A stretch of DNA of 64,000 bases from Welwitschia mirabilis. Lineage: Eukaryota > Gnetophyta > Gnetopsida > Welwitschiales. Of this stretch, positions 45,280-55,327 are shown piece after piece. The DNA is taken from assembly GCA_051453625.1 (NCBI GenBank), contig JBOZIK010000001.1, positions 133,549,833 to 133,613,832 on the forward strand, given 5' to 3'. The notes beneath the pieces were generated by a model, which did no database searches, was not told the origin of the DNA, and saw only the letters and a list, made by a program, of their open reading frames with translations. Made by a program: the position numbers and the translations under genes. How positions within the stretch are numbered: position 1 is the first letter of the stretch; every line of letters starts with the position of its first letter.

Positions 45280-46340
45280 GCTAACAAGAAGGTAATCCAA
45301 CTAGTGAGACACCCATTCTAAGTTATAGGTTCATATCTTTTGATGATCTTGTTGGCATATAATAAGGCCCTTATGTAATTAAATATCTGTTTAGGTAATT
45401 GTAGTGGTTGTACTTCATAAGGGGAGGTTTGGTCACTACAAGTTTTGAGTTAGATAGTGCTTCTTCTCTTGGCAACCTTAACCCTCACTTCCATTTTTGC
45501 TAATGGGTTATAGCTCAAATGGTGACACACTATCTTTTATTAAGAGATTGTGGATTTGTATTATTAGATGCCCTATTTATCATACTTTAAGGCCTAGGCA
45601 TAATTAAAATCATTTGTTTGTGTGATCATGGTGGTTGAACTTCTAAAACAAGGTATAGTCACATTTGTTTAGGCAATCGTGATGGTTGAACTTCCAAGGA
45701 AAAGTATAGTCATTAAAAATTTCAAGTTTCACATCCCATCTACACTCTCATCTTTTTTTAAAGTTTTTTTCTTAGTTTGAAAGAAACCTAAAGCACTTAA
45801 GTAGTAAATAAGTTATTAATAATATTGGTAATAAGGAACACACAAAAGCAAGGGCATCCTTCCCCTTAGTATTTGTTCTAGGAATCTCTATTGATTTTTA
45901 TATTCCCTTTATTGTAGCAAAGTTTGTGATTTCATTTATAGTTATTTAAATGAGCTCATAGAGTAGTGGTTCAATGGATCATGTAAAACCTTTTTAGCTT
46001 TATTTTGTAGAATATACAAAGGGCCATTATGACAAGTTATCTCTCACAAAAATGTGATGAGCTCTATTTGATGTTTTTAGTTTCATCTTAATAAAAAAAA
46101 GTTATTTTATTTTGGGATCCAACAACCCTTCAGTTAAGTTAATGTAGAAAATTAGGTGATCAATTGATAAGACACTCATCCTTTATTTAGGTCATTATGG
46201 CTTAAACCTTTAGATGTTCTACTTGGCATACTATAAGGCTTCGAATATAATTAAATCATTCATTTAAGTAATCATGGTGACTACACTACCAAAAGAGATA
46301 CAATCACTAAAAGGTTCAAGTTTGACATTCTCCTCTTTCA
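45280..46340 (+). mobile_element. Cluster of three SINE-like (tRNA-derived) copies
   Basis: Copies at about 45280-45480, 45498-45740 and 46140-46335. The second starts TTATAGCTCAAATGGTGACA, a good A box, followed at tRNA-like spacing by GATTGTGGATTTGTATTATT (weak B box). The first has CCAACTAGTGAGACAC and ATAGGTTCATATC. All then share GGCATA..TAAGGC...TAATTAAAT, TTTAGGTAAT..TGGTGGTTG and a 3' portion CACTA..AGTTTTGAGTT/CAAGTTT. The same body, inverted, forms the trimer at 25-26 kb. There is no coding capacity; such elements are moved by LINE machinery. Confidence 0.65.
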
Positions 46341-46594
46341 ACTTAATTTAGTAGACTTTCATGAGAAACTTTGTGATACGATATCAAGTAAACAATGTTT
46401 GACTCATAAACACATAAAATGATATAAAAGATGATTAAACATTATCATTAAAACCAACATTCATGGAGGGTATAGATGATGATCCAAATGCCTACAAAGT
46501 GGCTTACACCTTAAAAAACCAATTTTTATAATTAGTTATCTGTGTTAATGTAAGCTTATAGATAACATTCGAGATAGTTTGTCTCACATACTAA

Positions 46595-46730
46595 TAATGA
46601 TGGTGATAGCTTAAGTGGTAATAAGTTTCTTCACGATTAAAGAACTTTAAATAGTCATTCCTTATCCAGAATTTCTTTAACCCATGTTACACTGGATACC
46701 GTTACTTAATGCTTAGCTATTGAATAATTA
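46595..46730 (+). mobile_element. Possible second SINE-like copy
   Basis: GGTGATAGCTTAAGTGGTAA is a good pol III A box, followed about 35 bases later by TTTAAATAGTCATTCCTT, a poor B box. Downstream body differs from the cluster at 45.3 kb. Could be chance. Confidence 0.35.
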
Positions 46731-47391
46731 GCATGATCCCTTGCACTATGATGGCTTTATGCGCTTGTTCCCACACTTCAAATGCATACTTCAACTGAGT
46801 CATTACACAAATGATATACTTTCATGTCCCAAATTTTTAACGATCAAGATTTAAGTTTAAAATGTTTTGATAAATAAGTTAAAAGATAATATAAAAATTT
46901 TATAAGGCTAATATATTATTTTAAATGTTTTCTTCTATAGCTAACTAATAGTCTCACAATTATTATTTTTATTGGTTTCTTTTATGTAACAGCTATAAAT
47001 TAATGCTTTAATTTTTTTCATTTAATTGTGTATTTTAAAAAATGCCAATGAGTTATGGATTTGTAACTGTTTGTTGAAGAGATAGCAAGTAGGTAAATTT
47101 ATTCCACACATATGCCTAGTAGCACTTGGGCTTCTAAAATCTATTCTATTTTTTATGTTCCCTACCACTACTAGGATTTAAACTCTAGACCTCTAGATCC
47201 ATGTGTCTATGATCTTACAACTGTGGTAAGCAGTCATTGACAGATTTGTAATTATTATAATGAATGGAGATGCTTAATGTCTAGAGTTATTTTATTCTTA
47301 TGTATTTCTAATAAATGTTAAAGAATATTTTAAATTGTAATTACTATCATGTTTATGAAATATCTTATTATCGTTGCTCATTTCTCAATTA
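46731..47391. other. A+T-rich spacer
   Basis: Near 47125-47230 the phrase ACTAGGATTTAAACTCTAGA on the minus strand resembles a degenerate B box. Otherwise nothing recognised. Confidence 0.35.
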
Positions 47392-48991
47392 TATTTTGAC
47401 AAGCATAATTATTATTTTCAGAACTTTTATTTTGTAATATCCATAATATTATTTTTGTTGTAATTCCTTGGTAATTTAATTATGATCTTTAGTGGCTAAA
47501 TTAGCGGTTACATTAGTGACTAAATTAGTGGTTATGTTAGTGGCTAAATTAGTGACTAAATTAGTGGTTAAATTAGTGGCTGAATTAGTGGCTAAGTTAG
47601 TGGCCATTTTAATATTATTTTCTTTGTATAACTATTGCACTTACCTTTATTTAACATAAAAAACATTATTATGTGACAACTTATTTTAATTTTTTATTTT
47701 CATAATTGCATGTAGTGGAACAATAAGCATTATTATTTGTTATGATGAAATATTAATGCACCTAGTAGCTAAGTGTGAAGTGGAGTAGGGAAGTAGAATT
47801 GAAACCATTTTATAAAGATAGTAGTGGGTTGTGTGACTCTTGAAATTCAACATTTCTTTTGAGTTATTATAAATAGAAGTATTTTCATAGATTTAATTCT
47901 TGGAAAAAACCCTCTTACCTTAACAACCCCCTGGAAAAAAACCTCTTGCCTTGAAAATTCTTTGTGGAGATCTATCTTTGATTCTTAAAAGCTTGAGGAA
48001 TAGCATTTTTGAAGCTTGAAAATCTAGATATTAAAGTTGAGGTATGATACCAAGGAATTGTTGCATCTTTTATATGGTTTCATGGATTTCTCTCACTATC
48101 TTATTTGATCCTGTAAATTTCTTCTTAGTCATGTAATATCTTATCTATGAATCTATATTTTTTTGCCTAAAATAAAATTTACTAAGTGGCCAAATAATGC
48201 GACTTCAGGGTCTAGGCCATCTGAGTGACTCCCATTGGCCATGGGAGTGAGCTTTTAGAGTAAACAAGGTGATTTGAGTATGCTTATGGTTCATCTAACT
48301 ATGCACAGTAGGATGTTTATGTAGCTTCAAATGGTTTTCTCCCATCTAAAGGATTCCTATTAGTCATAGGAATGAACTTTCCAACAAATGGGCATTTTGA
48401 TGCCCTTCTCATAGTGCATTCTTAAATTGTGGAAACTTGAATATTGTATTCTTGGATTGTGAAAACTTAAATGTTGCATTCTTGAATTATGGAAACTTGA
48501 ATATTGCATTATTAAATTAATCTAACTTGGAATACTATTTTGTGATTACTTATGGGTCCCCAAAGTCCTATTCTTGTATTATCATATTCAAACATTAGAT
48601 CTGTCTCATGTGTATTATCTCACATCATGCCTTGACAATATCCTTAGGGTTTGATTACATTTATTTCCACCCTTCACTACTTAGGCCATACTGTGAATTG
48701 TGATTATTTCACAATTCTAATATCATATTACTTGTGTAGGTTTAGGAGCAATCATGGATTCTAGTCACTAAGAAAGAAACTCTTATTACTATTTTCTTGA
48801 GAAAATTTTATTATTTATTTTATGCTTTATGTAATTGCAATTGTAACATGTGAAAGTGTACTATTATTGCAAGTCTCTATGAAAGTTATGTAAACATTGT
48901 AACTCCCCTATTCGCTTTTAAAACTATTTTAAATTAACTTATTTCTACATTATGTTGTTATCATTATTGTAATTATTACTCTACAATTACA
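47392..48991 (+). mobile_element. LTR-like direct repeat, copy 1
   Basis: Shares an ordered series of blocks with 51352-52545: ACAAGCATAATTATTATTTT, GTTGTAATTCCTTGGTAATT, GATAGTAGTGGGTTGTGTGA, a TATA box (TATAAATAG near 47868), GGAGATCTATCTT, AGGATGTTTATGT, TGGGTCCCCAAAGTC, CACATCATGCCTTG. The right end TTACA (48987-48991) is followed directly by a tRNA-Met-type primer-binding site, as at the end of a 5' LTR. It carries expansions absent from copy 2: a 12-bp minisatellite and extra ~33-bp units near 48413-48530. Confidence 0.7.
47490..47605. repeat. Minisatellite, 12-bp unit, about 10 copies
   Basis: Units of the form TTAGTGGCTAAA, with variants TTAGTGGTTAAA, TTAGTGACTAAA and TTAGCGGTTACA. 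The other LTR-like copy has only about one unit at this place (near 51452-51465), so the array grew in copy 1. Confidence 0.92.
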
Positions 48992-48994
48992 TTT

Positions 48995-49134
48995 TGGTAT
49001 TAGATCGAGATTTTTATTTAAAAATCATAAATTTCCTAATTAGTGCATAGTCATGATGAGAAATCTTAAGGACGTCACATTAACATTCATAGTTTTGGGT
49101 TTAAAATTAGGATGTTACATTTTGATATCAAAGC
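48995..49134 (+). promoter_or_regulatory. Two primer-binding-site-like motifs after LTR-like copy 1
   Basis: TGGTATTAGATC at 48995-49006 and TGATATCAAAGC at 49123-49134 each match the initiator tRNA-Met complement (TGGTATCAGAGC) with two mismatches. Each lies just after TTACA. Two in a row suggests two nested or partly duplicated LTR ends. Confidence 0.55.
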
Positions 49135-50179
49135 ACTAGGTTAATGATTCTACTAGGCGTAATCATTGTAAAGTTGTCATAAGAGCCTAGGTTGCAAGTT
49201 CACTAGGAATAATTGTTGTGAAGCCATCAGATCACAAAAATTCTTAGCAATACAAGGTAGATTTGATGCAATTCGCGAAACACAGAGTGTTTGATGAGGA
49301 TTAAAGGCTATTATCGGTGATTAGGATAATAAAATTTTAAAGAGATGTAGAGGTAAAAGCATCTTTGAAGGTTGATTAGACTATAGAAGGTCAATCGGCC
49401 ATCTTTGATAAACACATGTAGCATATCATCACTATCAAAGAGATGATATGCACCCCTTAACAAGAATTGCATGTTGGGTCTAACACATATGTAAACTCCT
49501 TCCCAATAATGTGGGCTAAGGGCAGGGCTATTCCAACATCTGTGTGAAGTTGCTAGCAGAGATATACCAAGATATAGTGAGGTTTCAATGGTGGTTCAAG
49601 GAATTTGTTGATGAATTATTTGGCAACATTATAGATTATAACCAATGAAGAGATTAAAATGGTTAATGACATTGCCCGCCTTGATAATGGAGATTTGACC
49701 CACCTATATCTGATAAGGATTTCAATGTGTTACTTTGTCATATGCAAGCATAGGTAGAGGCTATCATACATTGAAAAATTGTAAAGCTTAAGGGATGGAG
49801 TGGTTCGTGCAAAGCATCTTTGTAGGTCTAATAAGGATATTGGAAATGCTATTGTGGTTGACACAGATGCCTACTTTGAGAATAAAGAGAAAGTAATAAA
49901 AAATGAAAAAGACATTACACAAACGAAAACGAATCGAGGACACAAATACATAGAATTTTAATCATTTTTACCATACCGACAACATTTTTAAGGACACAAA
50001 TCCATAAAATTTTAGGGATTTTTATCATGCCTACAACATTTTTATAGACTTCTACTTAAAAGTTGTTAACTTGCGCAACATAGCATCTCAATACTTGAGC
50101 AACAGGACATGTCAATTCATCTACAGTGTTACCCTAAATCAAACCAATATTTCCATACCAAATTAAAGAACACAAACAT
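49135..50179 (+). mobile_element. Probable LTR-retrotransposon gag-side remnant
   Basis: Lies directly downstream of the primer-binding sites. Reading frames such as WWFKEFVDELF near 49590 and EEIKMVNDIARLDNGDLTHL near 49650 are compatible with gag, but I do not recognise a motif. Near 49936-50048 a ~57-bp unit (starting ACACAAAT..ATAGAATTTTA) occurs twice in tandem. Confidence 0.35.
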
Positions 50180-50890
50180 AACAAAATAGAAACCGGCTGA
50201 TGCATGCCGGCGGAGTGACTAAAAAACTTCTCTTCGTCACGTCTTGCACTCAGCTGTGCTAGAAATCCCGATTCTGCAACGTTGTAAAGAAAGAACGCAT
50301 TCATCTGCTAAAATTTTCCCCACAAGACATGCCAATCGAATCCGCGAAAGGCAATTCACCTAAGGCCGTACAAACCACATTACTGCTAACCGGAACTAGC
50401 ATCTGGTACAACGACAGCGGGAATCCAGACCATTCAAGTTCAGCGTCATGTTCGGAAATGAGTAACAGGCGAGCTGAAAGCAGGTCTCGAAGTAGCCGGT
50501 CGAGTTCGGCACCACCGCGACGCCAGTGGCCGCAGAGGCAAAAGTGGAGCTAAACGCCTCGTACTCTTGCGTCGGAAAGGCCGTGAAGCTCGTGCCGGCA
50601 TCGATAATGACACTGCCGGAGCCGGTTTTCTCATTGATGTCAAAGGTCCTTCATTATACAAATTGAAAATAATTGCTTAAACGAGTTTCTGCGCCAACTG
50701 TAAGACCGTTTGTGAAGAAACGGTGAATTTGTGTATCTCTGATGTCCGAACATGAGCGAGTTGCGAGAGTTCTGTCTTGGAGCGTTGCTCAAGAGAAACA
50801 GCAGGTCATATGGAGGAGGCGCTGTAAATTTGATGGAAGAAGATGAAAGCTGTGAGGAGTAGGACAAGCTGCTTCCACAGAAGTGAGCTG
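50180..50890 (-). pseudogene. Broken nepenthesin-type (A1 family) aspartic protease gene
   Basis: A G+C-rich island on the minus strand. Frame one (50877-50677) starts without ATG as WKQLVLLLTAFIFF, a signal-peptide-like hydrophobic stretch, has a stop soon after, then resembles a propeptide. Frame two (50641-about 50435) reads DINEKTGSGSVIIDAGTSFT, then YFETCFQ and FPNMTLNLNG. That is the C-terminal lobe of plant secreted aspartic proteases, with the second catalytic motif as DAGT instead of the usual DSGT. The frame then shifts by one base, and the +1 frame continues FPLSLYQMLVPVSSNVVCTA. Another shift is needed for FFLYNVAESGF near 50290. The whole N-terminal lobe with the first DTG motif is missing between about 50641 and 50677. 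Internal deletion, frameshifts and lack of a start make this a pseudogene. In plants the family acts in the cell wall or vacuole. It lies between two LTR-like direct repeats. Confidence 0.75.
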
Positions 50891-51251
50891 CGGTTCAAGC
50901 CGGCATGGCCACATCATACGTAGGCATCCCATGGGTAATCTTTCGAAATCCTTCATTTAAAATGAGATATGTATATTGCATTTACTAAGAGCTTTTTTGC
51001 TTGTTTGCAGATGCATTTATAGTCTTTACCCTTCTTTTACATTCTATTCCTAAAACTAAATAAAATAAGAATTTTAATTATCCTTTTTTTAATACTATAA
51101 AAGATAATTTAGTAAAATTGATGATTGAAAACATATCTCAATTTCGAATCTAAAGAAATACAATTACAGATTTCCTTGGCCTTTTACGTGCTTCTCTTGA
51201 ATTTCTTCCATAATTGTGTCATTAATTGTTTTTGAAAAAAGTGGGTCATAG
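50891..51251. other. Spacer after the protease pseudogene
   Basis: G+C content falls back within about 50 bases. Nothing recognised before the gap. Confidence 0.4.
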
Positions 51252-51351
51252 NNNNNNNNNNNNNNNNNNNNNNNNNNNNNNNNNNNNNNNNNNNNNNNNN
51301 NNNNNNNNNNNNNNNNNNNNNNNNNNNNNNNNNNNNNNNNNNNNNNNNNNN
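51252..51351. other. Assembly gap (100 N)
   Basis: A placeholder gap at the left edge of LTR-like copy 2, so the true start of that repeat is hidden. Confidence 0.95.
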
Positions 51352-52545
51352 TATTATTTATGGCAAGCATAATTATTATTTTAAGTGCTTTCATTTTGTA
51401 ATAGCCATAACATTATTTTTGTTGTAATTCCTTGGTAATTTAATTATGATCTTTAGTGACTAAGTTTGTGGTGGTATTAATATTTTTTTCTTTGTGTAAA
51501 TGTTGCACCTACCTTTATTTAACATGAAAAATATTATTATGTGGTGGTTCATTTTAATTCTTTATTTTCATAATTGCATGTAGATAATAAGCATTATTAT
51601 TTGTTATGATGACATATTAATACACCCAGTGACCAAGTTTGAAGTGGAGTAGGAAAGTGGAATCGAAACCATTTTATTAAGATAGTAGTGGGTTGTGTGA
51701 CTCTTGAAATTCAACATTTCTTTTGAGTACTTATAAATATGAGTCTTTCCTTAGATTTAATTCTTGGGAAAAAACCTGTTAGCCTTGAAACTTCCTTGTG
51801 GAGATCTATCTTGGAGTCTTGAAAGGTCAAGAAATAGCATTTTTGAAGCTTGGAAATCCAAATTTCGAAGTTGAGGTAATTTTCCAATTAATTCTTGCAT
51901 CTTTTGTATGGTTCATCGATTTTGCTTGCTATCTTATATGATCTTGCAAGTCTCTTCTTACGCATGTAATATCTTAGCTATGAATTGAATTTTATGCTTG
52001 AAATAAACTTGGCTAATTGACTAGATTATGTAGCTTTTGGGGCTAGATCACCTGAGGGGCTTCCATTGGCTATGGGAGTGAACTATCAGAGTAAACAGGG
52101 TGATGTTTATCGCCCATCTAGTTATGGAAGGCAGGATGCTTATGTGGCTTCAGAGGGTTTTATCCCATCTAAAGGGTTCCTATTGGCCATAGGAATGGAC
52201 CTCTAGACAAACGGGCATTTTTGACACCCTTTTGACAGTGCATTCTTGGATTACGAAAACTTGAATATTACACTGTTGGACTAATGGAACTTGGAATACT
52301 ATGTTGTGATTACTTATGGGTCCCCAAAGTCTTATTCTTGTATTGACATACTCAAACATTGGATCTATCTCGTATGTATTGTCTCACATCATGCCTTAGA
52401 AATATCCTTAGGGTTTGATTACATTTCTTTTCACCCTTCACCACTTGGGCCATACTGGGGATTGTGATTATTTCATAATTATCATACCATATCATTTGTG
52501 CAGGCTCAGGAGCAATTATGGATTTTGGCCATTGAATAGGAACTA
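51352..52545 (+). mobile_element. LTR-like direct repeat, copy 2
   Basis: Direct-repeat partner of 47392-48775, clearly diverged, with a TATA box (TATAAATAT near 51730) in the same place and the same order of blocks. Similarity fades after about 52545. Its left end is lost in a gap. With copy 1 it may bound one old element containing the protease pseudogene, or both may be independent solo LTRs. Confidence 0.65.
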
Positions 52546-53215
52546 TTTGCTACTGGTGGCTTAAACTATTACTGCATTAAATACATGTTGATTATTTTTG
52601 TTTATACATTACATTATGTTTTAAGACTGGATTTATGAACCAATTACTACTGTATTGTTAATACTGTAATAGTTGTGATCCTAAGCCTAATGATATGTTA
52701 GGTAATCATTTATGGTTATTGTTCTCATATATATCCTTCATACTTAGTTATGGAATTAATATTGTAATATTGTGGCTAAGGTTTATGAAATTAATGTTAT
52801 CTTCTTTATCACATTTAAGATCTAATGAGGGGTTAGGAGTTCAAAACCACCTAGCTATAAGTATTATGTCCCACTTACCTACAATTTCAACAATGTGAAA
52901 TTAAAGGAGATATATAGTTAATCCTTTAGTCATTGTTATAATATTGGAAACCTCTTTTGTGTCGAAATCATTATACTTAAGCATGCTTGAGAAATCATAA
53001 TCATTATCTTTCAAACTCCTTGGAAAAAGGGCATGGAATATTATCAACACACTCCTCCTCATCCTTGTGTTTCTACATAAGAAGGGGGCATACCCATGAA
53101 ATATGATAGCCGCTATCCTAAGATTTCCTTTATCTAGTTTTCTTCTCCCCTGAATTTGCCTTAAAAACTATCATACTTATAATGAAGTAGGCCCTTTCAA
53201 ATAAATAAAAAGCTT
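52546..53215. other. A+T-rich spacer
   Basis: No gene or element recognised. One 67-residue ORF at 52695-52898 resembles nothing known. Confidence 0.4.
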
Positions 53216-54030
53216 CTTTGGATTATTGTAGAAAGCGTCAATGGTCTAACATTGTTGCCGTCCTCCTCTTTGGATTATTGTCGAAAGTGTCGATGGCAAA
53301 CCCTACTCTGACGCACTAGTGTTCTCTCCCTCCTATCCTATGTGATCTATCCTCTCCTCTGTGCATTCGTGAGGTACATGTGTAACTGCTGGTGTGCAGG
53401 ATCCTAGTCGTTCGGTCTGCTCATAATACATTAAAATTTGTGATGTTAAACCCAAGCCTTCAATAATTATGGTTCACTCTTAGCTGTAAACGTTGAACAA
53501 GACACCTGCAACCTGCCGCTTCTGGTTTCCAAGCTAGAATAATCAAAGCTACAAATGATTTTGAGTACCAAAATCAAACTCACTCAGAAAAACTAACGTT
53601 CTTCTCATATCGTCTGCATCATTGCCTTCCTCTATAATAATTCAAGATCCTCAGACAACCATTCATGTCCCTTTCCGAATCAAGTAATCACTGAAATAGG
53701 CAATAAATAAAACCTGCAAGATCTTTAGTATTCGTGTATGCAAAGATTACAAGGTAACGTAAGGGAGTTTCTTCTGTACATAAGCAAAATCATTATATGG
53801 CAAATTTTAAAATCCGTCCACCTGCTTTTCATTTTCGTTGTGCTTCCAAACCCTATGTTCTTTCTCATAGCGGCTCCTCCCTCGAAGAATAGGGATCCAT
53901 GTGTCTCACTATAACGGCTTGTTCCAGCCACGCTTTTCTTAAAGAACTATAGCAGGCCTCAGTTTTGATAGGAGTTGGAATCGCGCAGATCACGATTCCG
54001 TTCCACTCCATACAACAGTGCCAAATAACC
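53216..54030 (-). other. Unclassified low-copy-looking island, possible gene relic
   Basis: Richer in G+C and CG dinucleotides than its surroundings, like the true gene regions here. It starts with a ~52-bp tandem duplication (CTTTGGATTATTGT at 53216 and 53268). On the minus strand a 48-residue frame from ATG at 54011 to TGA at 53865 reads MEWNGIVICAIPTPIKTEAC..., and a shifted frame continues YEKEHRVWKHNENEKQVDGF. I do not recognise either. It could be a broken exon, a non-coding transcript or a promoter region. Confidence 0.3.
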
Positions 54031-54717
54031 TGATCTATGCAGTTAAAGAATTGCAGTAATTTATGAACAAAAATAAAGTAACAAATAGTAACAGTTACCA
54101 GATAGAATTAGAATAGTGCAGGTGTATATTCAAATCTCAATCAAAATTTTAGTCACTTGAAATGTGTAAGTAAATTACTTAAAAGGTAACCCAATTATTA
54201 ATTATGGCTCCAAATTTCACTTTAATAAAATAAAGTTTAAAAGAGGAATAGTAAAGGCCAATGATGTAAGTTGAGGACATTTAAATTTAATATAACATTT
54301 ACATATTATTTAAAATATGTTTATTGAGCTCATTTAATGGTGAATTCAAAAGGGCTATAGCCACTACAATATTCCTTAGGTGATTCTAATACAACACACA
54401 AACTCAAGTCCAATGTGCTAACAAATTGGTGCACAACATCCATCCAACATTATGTTCATAACTATATGAATTAAACTTTATCCAAACCTCTAGCGTGCAA
54501 TTTCCTTCTTATGATACTCACTCCTTTATGAACAACTATTGAAAAGAACAAAATTTAAAATACTCTATGAGCTTATTTGACTTTTAATAGTAATTCTATT
54601 GATTAGAGCTCAAATAAATATGACTTTTAAAATATTTTTATATTATAACTTATTCTCTTAGCAATAAGTTTATGATTTGGTTACTCTACTCAACAGTAAA
54701 GGTGGATGTTAACACTT
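54031..54717. mobile_element. Possible LTR remnant left of the primer-binding site
   Basis: Position only: an A+T-rich segment ending at an intact primer-binding site. No partner LTR or TG...CA boundary was found in this window. Confidence 0.25.
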
Positions 54718-54784
54718 TGGTATCAGAGCAACATATGAAGTTTTTAGATGTGAAAATTTGGGCCTTACATTTTAGTACTAGAGC
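54718..54784 (+). promoter_or_regulatory. Retrotransposon primer-binding-site cluster
   Basis: TGGTATCAGAGC at 54718-54729 matches the initiator tRNA-Met complement perfectly. A second, degenerate TAGTACTAGAGC lies at 54773-54784, again just after TTACA. No retrotransposon protein is recognised to the right, where the twin-CX3CX3C gene begins within 600 bases. Confidence 0.6.
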
Positions 54785-55327
54785 TTAACTTTCTTTTTAA
54801 AAGCATGATGATTTATAATTAATACATGTATTAGAGGGAAAAGTTCGTAGCTTTTTGGTAATTAACATTCGTAAATTGCGGGTTAGAAATGTGGACGTTA
54901 CATATACCTATATATAACCGAAAATTCCTTAGCCCATTTGATAGAAAATCAGATATGTAATGAAGTGTAATAAAGTATGGGCACCTCTCTCAAATGCTCT
55001 CTCCTAACAGCTCAAAACAGAAAGAAAATGGTTGGATGCTTTTAAATCTCCCACCAAGCCTGACCATCCTTTCCAACATTTTAGAACTGTAATATCAATA
55101 CTGTGTTCTACAACAGATGCAAAATTCTGCGGTGACCCTCAAAATGGGCTTCCACATTTCTTTGAGAAAGGAAAACAAAACACAACCATCAAAACCTGAA
55201 TCCCAGGCCCACTGTACCTTGACGCTCGTAGTGCTATGAATTTAAACGTTCAAATGTGCCAATAAATTTAAGGTGCGGGCTGCCAGATACATTATTCAAT
55301 AACAACATATTCTATGCCGGCGACTGT
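54785..55327 (-). other. 3' flank of the twin-CX3CX3C gene
   Basis: From about 54950 the sequence is less A+T-rich and probably includes the 3' untranslated region on the minus strand. No clear polyadenylation signal could be placed. Confidence 0.4.

Noticed and set aside
47490-47605. CRISPR-like regular repeats
   Set aside because: The 12-bp units are contiguous with no spacers and the genome is a plant's; it is a minisatellite.
50446-50661. 71-residue Arg/Pro/Ser-rich minus-strand ORF
   Set aside because: Another frame of the same strand encodes the recognisable aspartic protease lobe, so this is an out-of-frame shadow.
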